Of a stretch of DNA of 16,654 bases, positions 1-5,520 are shown in pieces. The translations under genes were made by a program, and so were the position numbers. The stretch is taken from contig PXCX01000328.1 of assembly GCA_003565195.1 (NCBI GenBank), positions 1-16,654 of the forward strand. Reading direction: 5' to 3'. The notes under the pieces are model-generated. The model was not told where the DNA came from. It did not search any database and was given only the letters and a program-made list of their open reading frames with translations. Position 1 is the first letter of the stretch; each line of letters starts with the position of its first letter. The DNA is from PVC group bacterium (GTDB lineage Bacteria > Verrucomicrobiota > Kiritimatiellia > CAIKKV01 > PXCX01).

Positions 1-278
1 AGGGAAATATCCGCCAGCGTAAACAATCGTTCGGCCTCCGCCGTATAGCGCGCCGCATGACGGGCTTGCCCGTAAGCCACCGAACGGCAAACCAATCGCG
101 CCGTCGGATTTCCCGTCCCATACAATAACCCGACCATACGATGCCGGCGCGCGTAACGCAAAAGCACATGGTCGGACAGGCTCGCCGCCGGCGCCGTTGT
201 TTCCAGCGCCGGTAACCGATGCAAACGACGAAACGCACACCGGCATTCTGTCAGAAACAAATCGAGAAATGTATCCAT
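1..278 (-). CDS. Partial CDS, 5' end only; unidentified, possibly a nucleotidyltransferase-like protein
   Basis: An open frame runs from an ATG at 276-278 to the left edge of the window without a stop (92 codons). It begins MDTFLDLFLTE and is rich in Arg, Ala and Leu. The stretch 'RYARRHRMVGLLYGTGN' followed by an Arg/Ala-rich helix resembles the N-terminal helical part of uncharacterised bacterial nucleotidyltransferase-family proteins, where a HG/HR-LL motif precedes the catalytic domain. That resemblance is from memory and weak, and no catalytic residues lie within the visible part. No good Shine-Dalgarno sequence precedes the ATG, but a plausible promoter lies at 340-367. Codon use and composition match the neighbours. 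The gene is divergent from nrdJ, so it is probably not in the same pathway by operon logic. Confidence 0.6.
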   Translation of the reverse strand, partial: MDTFLDLFLTECRCAFRRLHRLPALETTAPAASLSDHVLLRYARRHRMVGLLYGTGNPTARLVCRSVAYGQARHAARYTAEAERLFTLADIS

Positions 279-339
279 TTGGGGAAAAACCGAGGCCAAA
301 CTGATATTTTACGTTGATTGTCGGTTTACTTACGCTGCC

Positions 340-367
340 ACTATAGCACTCCATCAAGAAAATTCAA
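340..367 (-). promoter_or_regulatory. Sigma70-type promoter for the leftward partial gene
   Basis: Read on the minus strand, TTGAAT (362-367) is followed after 16 bp by TATAGT (340-345). These match 4/6 and 5/6 of the consensus hexamers. Transcription would start near 333, giving a leader of about 55 nt before the ATG at 278. This is a prediction from sequence only. Confidence 0.45.
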
Positions 368-559
368 TGTCTTTGCATGTGGCTCATCCCCGAATCTTGC
401 TCCTCATCATCAATGCCGGTTACCTCCCAAATTCTACTTGATTGCATTGACTATGCACACGCGCGCGATTGCAAGCTTTTTTAATTTTTCATTTTTGTGG
501 CGTGAACGGTTACCGTTTTTTTAAGTTTTTTAATTCGCTTGAGGCTCTTATTTCAAGGG

Positions 560-603
560 TTTAGCGATGACCTGAAAAATAATCGACGATTTAGGGTTGA
601 CCT
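560..603 (+). repeat. Two direct copies of a 14-bp element, 30 bp apart
   Basis: TTTAGCGATGACCT at 560-573 recurs as TTTAGGGTTGACCT at 590-603, with 12 of 14 bases identical and 30 bp from start to start, close to three helical turns. The second copy contains the predicted -35 hexamer TTGACC of the nrdJ promoter; the first copy is not followed by a usable -10. This layout suits a pair of activator or repressor half-sites on one DNA face, but no factor can be named. Confidence 0.5.
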
Positions 604-624
604 ACCAGATATTGTGGTTATAGT
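597..624 (+). promoter_or_regulatory. Predicted nrdJ promoter
   Basis: TTGACC (597-602) and TATAGT (619-624) each match the sigma70 consensus at 5 of 6 bases and are separated by 16 bp. The predicted start is near 631, leaving an untranslated leader of about 84 nt. The spacer is filled by the first NrdR-like box, and the second box falls in the early transcribed region. A second TTGACG at 631-636 has no equally good -10. Confidence 0.55.
602..617 (+). promoter_or_regulatory. NrdR box 1 (candidate)
   Basis: The site CTACCAGATATTGTGG fits the known NrdR-box consensus (acaCwATATATwGtgt) well in its right half, ATATTGTG, and keeps the C and A of the left half, about 11 of 16 positions. It occupies the promoter spacer, where binding would block RNA polymerase. 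NrdR boxes are known to come in pairs on one helical face upstream of bacterial ribonucleotide reductase genes. Confidence 0.5.
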
Positions 625-643
625 GTTCATTTGACGGTATTAA

Positions 644-659
644 TCGCTTTATATTGTAT
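644..659 (+). promoter_or_regulatory. NrdR box 2 (candidate)
   Basis: The site TCGCTTTATATTGTAT matches the NrdR consensus at about 12 of 16 positions, with core TATATTGT. It lies exactly 42 bp (four helical turns) downstream of box 1, just after the predicted transcription start. The in-phase spacing of two similar sites before a ribonucleotide reductase gene is the main support. Confidence 0.5.
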
Positions 660-714
660 AGAAGCCCACCGGGTTTTGTCGTAATTCAATCAAAGTTCAA
701 GGAGTTTAATCAAA

Positions 715-1944
715 ATGGTGACCAACAAGTCAGAAAACACGGAGACTGTGCGCGAAGAAACTGTTTCGGATTCGGGTAACGGCAACGGTAAATCCAACTC
801 GGCTCGTGTGTCGACTGGGCGTCAGGAACGGCGTCGACATGAAAAAAGAGGCGCAATCGATGGGATTCGGATTGCCCCATTGCTTTGCGATGAGGGCGCC
901 GATCCGTTTGCCGGATCGGACTGGGAAACTCGCAAAGCGTCGATTACCGATGACAAAGGCAACACGATTTTTGCCAACGAAAATGTCGAAGCGCCCCACA
1001 ACTGGTCGATGCTGGCGACCAATATTGTGGCTTCGAAATATTTTTTCGGCGGTAAACATACCAAGGTCCAGGAACATTCCGTCAGGCAACTGGTTCACCG
1101 GGTCGCGCGCACGATTGCCGACTGGGGTTGGAACGACGGTTATTTTGCGTCCGAAAAGGATGCCGACACATTTTACCGGGAATTGGCGTCGGTTTGTGTG
1201 CATCAGTACGGCGCGTTTAACAGTCCGGTCTGGTTCAATGTGGGATTACACCAGGTTTACGGTTTAACATCGGCCAATCTTTCGTCATATCATTGGGATT
1301 CTGACAGTGGCGCGGTCAAACAGTCCGCCGACAGTTACCGTCATCCCCAGGCGTCGGCATGTTTTATCCAGGCCGTCGATGATACGATGGAGGATATCAT
1401 GCGCCTGGCATCCACCGAAGCGATGTTGTTCAAATACGGTTCGGGAACCGGAACCGACCTGAGCAGCCTGCGCAGCAGTCGCGAAAAACTTTCCGGCGGC
1501 GGGACACCCTCGGGACCGCTGAGCTTCATGCGCGTTTTCGATCAAGTCGCCGCCGTGGTTAAATCGGGCGGCAAAACGAGGCGGGCGGCAAAGATGCAGA
1601 GTCTTAAAGTCGAGCATCCTGATATTGTCGATTTCATTACCTGTAAAATGGACGAGGAAAAGAAGGCATGGGCACTGATCGACGCGGGATATGACGGTTC
1701 GTTCGGCGGCGAAGCCTATTCGTCGGTAATGTTCCAGAACGCCAACCTGTCGGTCCGCGTCAGCGATTCGTTTATGCAGGCGGTCGATGCCGATGCGGAA
1801 TGGAGCACCCGTGCCGTGACCACCGGCAAGCACACCGAAAACTTCAAGGCCCGCGAATTAATGCGGCGCATCGCCGAGAGTACGCACGTCTGCGGCGATC
1901 CGGGACTGCAATACGATACCACCATTAATCGCTGGCATACCTGA
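715..1944 (+). CDS. nrdJ: Class II (B12-dependent) ribonucleotide reductase, N-terminal part up to in-frame TGA
   Basis: The enzyme reduces ribonucleotides to deoxyribonucleotides using adenosylcobalamin to make a thiyl radical. This 409-aa segment has a polar N-tail (1-45) and then the NrdJ core: FNSPVWFNVG (168-177), QASACFIQ with redox Cys216, GSGTGTDLSSLRSSREKLSG (252-271) and VVKSGGKTRRAAK (281-293). It stops at INRWHT followed by TGA. Reading continues in the same frame after the TGA into the rest of the enzyme without a gap, so the two parts form one 976-codon reading frame. The ATG at 715 is supported by AAGGAG at 699-704. Alone, this piece would lack the thiyl-radical Cys and the second redox Cys, so it should be inactive unless the stop is read through or the fragments assemble. 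Family assignment is very secure; the status of the stop is not. Confidence 0.93.
   Translation: MVTNKSENTETVREETVSDSGNGNGKSNSARVSTGRQERRRHEKRGAIDGIRIAPLLCDEGADPFAGSDWETRKASITDDKGNTIFANENVEAPHNWSMLATNIVASKYFFGGKHTKVQEHSVRQLVHRVARTIADWGWNDGYFASEKDADTFYRELASVCVHQYGAFNSPVWFNVGLHQVYGLTSANLSSYHWDSDSGAVKQSADSYRHPQASACFIQAVDDTMEDIMRLASTEAMLFKYGSGTGTDLSSLRSSREKLSGGGTPSGPLSFMRVFDQVAAVVKSGGKTRRAAKMQSLKVEHPDIVDFITCKMDEEKKAWALIDAGYDGSFGGEAYSSVMFQNANLSVRVSDSFMQAVDADAEWSTRAVTTGKHTENFKARELMRRIAESTHVCGDPGLQYDTTINRWHT
1942..1944 (+). other. In-frame TGA interrupting nrdJ (codon 410)
   Basis: The codons after the TGA, coding PKSGSINASNPCSEYMF, are the expected continuation of the NrdJ active-site region, where family members read close to WHT-x-PxxGRINASNPCSEYMF. 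In relatives I recall, position x is a small residue such as Cys or Ser, so TGC, TGT or TCA to TGA is a one-base change. The base after the stop is C, the leakiest context for UGA. TGA is an ordinary terminator for several other genes here, for example the kinase, lgt's neighbour rluD and der, so a genome-wide code change is unlikely. A GGAT/ATCC hairpin 11-32 nt downstream is only 4-5 bp with a 15-nt loop and is not a convincing SECIS. Confidence 0.9.
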
Positions 1945-1989
1945 CCCAAAAGCGGATCAATCAACGCCAGTAATCCGTGCTCGGAATAT

Positions 1990-3645
1990 ATGTTTGTCGA
2001 TAACAGCGCATGCAACCTGGCATCGGTCAACCTGATGAAATTCATTCGACCGGACGGCTCATTGGATTTGCAACGGTTTCGGCACGTTGCCCGGTTGTTG
2101 ATTCTGGCGCAGGAAATCCTTGTCGATAACGCCAGTTATCCGTCGCCCGAAATCGCTCGCAACTCGCATCGATTCAGGCCATTGGGACTTGGATACGCCA
2201 ACCTCGGCGCGGTGCTGATGAGTTTGGGACTTCCGTATGATGGCGATAACGGACGCTCATTCGCGGCCCTGACAACTGCTTTGTTGTCCGGATATGCTTA
2301 CGAAATGTCGGCGGATATTGCGGCCCAAAAAGGCGTGTTTGATGACTATCCCGTCAATCGCGACAGTATGCTCGGTGTAATTGAACAGCATCGAGCCGCC
2401 TTGAGCGATATGCAGCCGATACCGGATGTCGCACCGATGTATCGTGAGGCCTCGGCGGTATGGGACCGCGTGCTTGAGAAGGGGACGCGCGACGGTTTCC
2501 GCAATGCCCAGGTCACGCTGTTGGCGCCCACCGGTACGATCGGTTTCATGATGGATTGCGATACGACCGGGATTGAACCCGATATTGCCCTGGTAAAGTA
2601 TAAGCAGATGGCCGGCGGCGGGATGCTGAAAATCGTCAACCAAAGCGTACCGGCGGCATTGAAGCATCTGGGATACAGTCAAGATGCGCAACGCGCCATC
2701 CTGGCGCATATCGATGAACATGAAACAATCGAGGGCGCTCCCGGTCTTAAACCGGAGCACTTGCCGGTGTTCGACTGCGCCTTCAAGCCACGTAACGGAT
2801 CGCGGTTTATTGCCTACCCGGCGCATTTGCGGATGATGGCAGCCGTGCAACCGTTCCTGTCCGGAGCGATCAGTAAAACGATCAATATGCCGGCTCACGC
2901 GACGGTCGAAGAAATCGAGCAGGTCTATCGCGATGGCTGGCGTATGGGCTTGAAGTCGGTGGCAATCTATCGTGATGGATCCAAACGGACACAACCGCTC
3001 AATACCCAGGCAACCGGTGAAAAATCCGCCGGCCAACCCATGCCCCGGCCGTTTCGACGGCGAATGTCCGCTACACGCAACTCGATTACGCACAAATTCG
3101 AAGTTGCCGGTCATGAAGGATACCTGACCGTCGGCCTCTACGAGGACGGCGCACCAGGTGAACTGTTTATTATCATGGCCAAGGAAGGCAGTACGGTTGG
3201 CGGTATTATGGATGCATTCGGCACCGCCATCTCGCTCTGCTTGCAGTACGGGGTGCCGGTGGGGGAATTGATCAAGAAATTTTCACATATGCGATTCGAA
3301 CCCAGCGGTTTTACCCGGCATCCGGATATCCCGATGGCCAAATCACTGGTCGATTACATTTTCCGCTGGCTGGACTTGAGTTTCCCAAACGGAAAATCAC
3401 CGCAACCGGCGATAGATCATGCAGACAGCGCGTCGCCCCCAACACCGCCACCGACCGACACCGCCACCGGACCCGATATTAATATTAATACAGGGGAAAA
3501 TACCGAAATAACCGGTCGCATCGACGACCAGTTTTCCCATTTCATGGACGATGCTCCCGCCTGCGATCTGTGTGGCGCCATCACCGTGCGCAACGGCGCT
3601 TGCTATAAATGCTTTAACTGTGGCAATTCAATGGGCTGTTCCTGA
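1990..3645 (+). CDS. nrdJ: Class II ribonucleotide reductase, C-terminal part, with TSCPD domain and Cys-rich tail
   Basis: The ATG at 1990 is the Met of the conserved NPCSEYM motif. Upstream in-frame codons from 1945 clearly belong to the same enzyme and include the thiyl-radical Cys (readthrough residue 422). This part begins FVDNSACNLAS, with the second redox Cys (readthrough residue 433). It then has the barrel motifs RPLGLGYANLG (63-73), LLAPTGTIGFMMDCDTTGIEPD around 177-198 and GLKSVAIYRDGSKR. A TSCPD domain follows at about 361-460, then a Pro/Thr-rich linker. The tail carries Cys at 525, 528, 538, 541, 544 and 550, in the place where NrdJ proteins keep the cysteines that re-reduce the active site or bind zinc. 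No Shine-Dalgarno supports an independent start at 1990, which argues for readthrough or a recent lesion over a true split gene. Its 3' end overlaps rluD by 18 bp tail to tail. Confidence 0.92.
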   Translation: MFVDNSACNLASVNLMKFIRPDGSLDLQRFRHVARLLILAQEILVDNASYPSPEIARNSHRFRPLGLGYANLGAVLMSLGLPYDGDNGRSFAALTTALLSGYAYEMSADIAAQKGVFDDYPVNRDSMLGVIEQHRAALSDMQPIPDVAPMYREASAVWDRVLEKGTRDGFRNAQVTLLAPTGTIGFMMDCDTTGIEPDIALVKYKQMAGGGMLKIVNQSVPAALKHLGYSQDAQRAILAHIDEHETIEGAPGLKPEHLPVFDCAFKPRNGSRFIAYPAHLRMMAAVQPFLSGAISKTINMPAHATVEEIEQVYRDGWRMGLKSVAIYRDGSKRTQPLNTQATGEKSAGQPMPRPFRRRMSATRNSITHKFEVAGHEGYLTVGLYEDGAPGELFIIMAKEGSTVGGIMDAFGTAISLCLQYGVPVGELIKKFSHMRFEPSGFTRHPDIPMAKSLVDYIFRWLDLSFPNGKSPQPAIDHADSASPPTPPPTDTATGPDININTGENTEITGRIDDQFSHFMDDAPACDLCGAITVRNGACYKCFNCGNSMGCS

Positions 3646-4587
3646 TGCGGAACGCAACCTTGCCAGCACGGCTTGCATATCCATGGGTACCGGCGCGCTA
3701 ATCTCTACCGGTAATCCGCTGACCGGGTGCATGAAACCAACCCGCCGCGCATGCAACATCTGGCGGGGAACCGCCGGATCGCGGCGGCGTTGTGCCCGGC
3801 TGCCGTAGCGAGGGTCGCCGATTACCGGATGACCACGCCAAGCCAAATGAACACGGATCTGATGGGTGCGCCCTGTCGCGATCCGGACGCCCAGCAAACT
3901 GGCATCCGACAGCGTTTCAATGACCCGGAAATAAGTTAACGCTGCCCGACCGCCATGATGCGTGACGGCAAACCGCTGACGGTCTCGTGGATGCCTTGCC
4001 AAAGCCGCATCAATCCGGCCCGCTACAGGAACGGGGACGCCACGGACGATGGCTCGGTATTCCTTCTGTACAGATCGTTGCCGGAACTGATGGACCAGCG
4101 CCAGATAGGCTGCTTGATTGCGCGCAATGATGATCACGCCGCTCGTGTCCTTGTCCAGCCGATGCACAATACCGGGGCGGCCCGCTCCGCCGATGCCCGC
4201 CAGATCAGGGTAGCGATGCAATAGCGCATTGACCAGCGTACCACGATCGTGGCCGGGAGCCGGATGAACAACCAAACCGGCCGGTTTGTCAATCGCAAGC
4301 ATATCGTGATCTTCATAAAGAACCGATAGCGGAATGCTTTCGGCAACCGGTTCCGTCGCTGCAAGCGGCGCCGGCGGCAGGTGCACCACCACCTGGTCGC
4401 CCGTCATCAACACCCTTTTCTGAACGGTGTGACGGTCGTTGACCGTAACATAATGTTGCGTAATTAAGCGCTGAAAACGTACCCGTGAAATATCCGGAAA
4501 ACGGGTTGACAAAACCACGTCAAGGCGTTGCCCCGTTTCCTTCGCCGCGCACGTGAACCGACGTTCTTCTGGTGGATTGATATGCAT
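3628..4587 (-). CDS. rluD: RluA/RluD-family 23S rRNA pseudouridine synthase
   Basis: The enzyme isomerises uridine to pseudouridine in RNA, with RluD acting on helix 69 of 23S rRNA. An N-terminal S4 RNA-binding domain (about 20-75, RLDVVLSTRFPDISRVRFQRL) precedes the catalytic domain. That domain has LAIDKPAGLVVHPAPGH, the signature HRLDKDTSG with catalytic Asp145, and GRTHQIRVHLAWRGHPVIGD. Length (319 aa) is normal. I chose the ATG at 4585-4587 over the one at 4612-4614 because it gives the usual short N-tail. Either start lies inside the 3' end of lgt (68 or 95 bp overlap), and neither has a Shine-Dalgarno, so translation is probably coupled to lgt. The subtype (RluD rather than RluC or another) is inferred from the S4 domain and overall style and is less sure than the family. 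Confidence 0.9.
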   Translation of the reverse strand: MHINPPEERRFTCAAKETGQRLDVVLSTRFPDISRVRFQRLITQHYVTVNDRHTVQKRVLMTGDQVVVHLPPAPLAATEPVAESIPLSVLYEDHDMLAIDKPAGLVVHPAPGHDRGTLVNALLHRYPDLAGIGGAGRPGIVHRLDKDTSGVIIIARNQAAYLALVHQFRQRSVQKEYRAIVRGVPVPVAGRIDAALARHPRDRQRFAVTHHGGRAALTYFRVIETLSDASLLGVRIATGRTHQIRVHLAWRGHPVIGDPRYGSRAQRRRDPAVPRQMLHARRVGFMHPVSGLPVEISAPVPMDMQAVLARLRSASGTAH

Positions 4588-5338
4588 GCAGTGCCAGGAG
4601 AATAGCGAGCACAATCAGGGATAAACTCAACCATTGCGCCGCGGTTAAACCGCCGGCCGTCCATCGCGTGTCGCCACGCAAAAATTCCAAGCCAAAGCGT
4701 AATCCGGGATAAAGCGCCAAATAGGCAGCGCTGACCAAGCCCTGCCGCGGTTGCCGCCGGTAAAAAACATAAAGGACCACAAAAATCAGCAGATTCCCCG
4801 CCGCCTCGAAAAGCTGCACCGGATAGCGCGGCGTCGGGTCGCCGGCCACGGCAACCCCGCATCCACAAACCATAGCGCTGCTCAGGGCATTGTTTTCGTG
4901 GCCGGATACCGGGATCCCATAGCAACAACCGTTCAAAAAACAGCCGATACGACCGAACATATGTCCAAGCGGAATAGCCACAACCAGAAAATCCATGAAC
5001 GCCGGCAAGGATTCGCGACGACGATAGGCAAAACAAATCGCCCCCAATGCACCGCCAAGAATACCACCGTAAAAAATCAGACCGCCTTGATCGATACGCC
5101 ATATCTCCGATGGGAAGGAACGGTAATAAGAAAAATTAGCCAGTACGAACAACACGCGGGCACCCACGATGCCCGGCAGCAAAACCCATAGCGCCAAATC
5201 CGAACCAAAATCTTTGCCGCGCCCCGAACGTTGCCCCAAATGACGCCAACACATAATCCCAGTCAGAAAAGCCAGCGCCATCATGACGCCGTACCAGTAA
5301 ATCGTGCGGCCACCAATCGTAATGAATTCAGGATGCAT
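4520..5338 (-). CDS. lgt: Prolipoprotein diacylglyceryl transferase
   Basis: Lgt transfers diacylglycerol from phosphatidylglycerol to the lipobox Cys of prolipoproteins in the inner membrane. The 272-aa protein has several hydrophobic helices. Its family signature is GRIGCFLNGCCYG (129-141), whose Arg130 corresponds to the essential Arg143 of the E. coli enzyme. A GLIFYGGILGG loop (86-96) has Tyr90 where the E. coli protein has His103, a common variant. PRYPVQLFEA and LEFLRGD follow. The start at 5338 gives the typical MHPEFITIGG opening; the ribosome site is poor, but a good promoter sits just upstream. It is the first gene of a two-gene leftward unit with rluD. Confidence 0.95.
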   Translation of the reverse strand: MHPEFITIGGRTIYWYGVMMALAFLTGIMCWRHLGQRSGRGKDFGSDLALWVLLPGIVGARVLFVLANFSYYRSFPSEIWRIDQGGLIFYGGILGGALGAICFAYRRRESLPAFMDFLVVAIPLGHMFGRIGCFLNGCCYGIPVSGHENNALSSAMVCGCGVAVAGDPTPRYPVQLFEAAGNLLIFVVLYVFYRRQPRQGLVSAAYLALYPGLRFGLEFLRGDTRWTAGGLTAAQWLSLSLIVLAILLALHAYQSTRRTSVHVRGEGNGATP

Positions 5339-5369
5339 ACGCTTATTGATAGATCATCTAAAACCGGTA

Positions 5370-5398
5370 TTTATAGCATAAGCGCATTCCTCAGTAAA
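5370..5398 (-). promoter_or_regulatory. Predicted lgt-rluD promoter
   Basis: On the minus strand, TTTACT (5393-5398) and TATAAA (5370-5375) are separated by exactly 17 bp and match the sigma70 hexamers at 4/6 and 5/6. Transcription would begin near 5363, leaving a leader of about 25 nt. No equally good promoter for the divergent kinase gene is visible in the remaining part of the 182-bp gap. Confidence 0.5.
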
Positions 5399-5520
5399 GT
5401 TATCATTTTTTGGTGGACTAATACTGTGAATCAATGTAGTATCGCTTCGAGTAGTAGCAGAAACTGTAAATTACACGGCCTGCCCGGATCAAGCAGGTTG
5501 CCGGGAAATACGAAGCAGCC

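Larger units (their letters stand above)
279..714. other. Divergent intergenic control region, AT-rich, no gene
   Basis: This 436-bp gap separates the leftward partial gene from nrdJ. The only open frame in it (318-524) has no ribosome site and an implausible composition, so I do not call it. It holds a leftward promoter (340-367), a cluster of five T-runs at 477-531, a 13-bp palindrome AACGGTTACCGTT at 505-517, a duplicated 14-bp element (560-573 and 590-603), a rightward promoter (597-624), two NrdR-box-like sites (602-617, 644-659) and the nrdJ ribosome site AAGGAG (699-704). No cobalamin riboswitch core is recognisable, although nrdJ needs B12. Confidence 0.7.

Noticed and set aside
318..524. 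68-aa plus-strand open frame
   Set aside because: It has no ribosome site, overlaps promoter elements and T-runs, and its composition is unlike any protein.
505..531. Rho-independent terminator (AACGGTTACCGTT plus T-run)
   Set aside because: The palindrome leaves only a one-base loop if fully paired, and no plus-strand gene lies upstream to terminate.
279..714. Cobalamin riboswitch upstream of the B12-dependent nrdJ
   Set aside because: A GCCACT occurs near 337, but the conserved B12-box and surrounding helices are not recognisable, and GCCACT lies over the divergent promoter.
1942..1944. Genome-wide reassignment of UGA
   Set aside because: TGA ends several other intact genes here at the expected length (kinase, rluD, der, the dehydrogenase, the Cys-rich protein), so UGA works as a stop in this genome.
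1945..1990. Candidate SECIS hairpin after the nrdJ TGA (GGAT 1954-1957 with ATCC, or GCG with CGC)
   Set aside because: The stems are 3-5 bp with 10-15 nt loops, and the larger loop lacks the early G/U expected of bacterial SECIS. Such pairing is expected by chance, so selenocysteine is left as an untested option and no element is annotated.
2257..3114. 285-aa minus-strand open frame inside nrdJ
   Set aside because: It is antisense to strongly conserved NrdJ motifs, with no ribosome site or domain. Long shadow frames are expected in such sequence.
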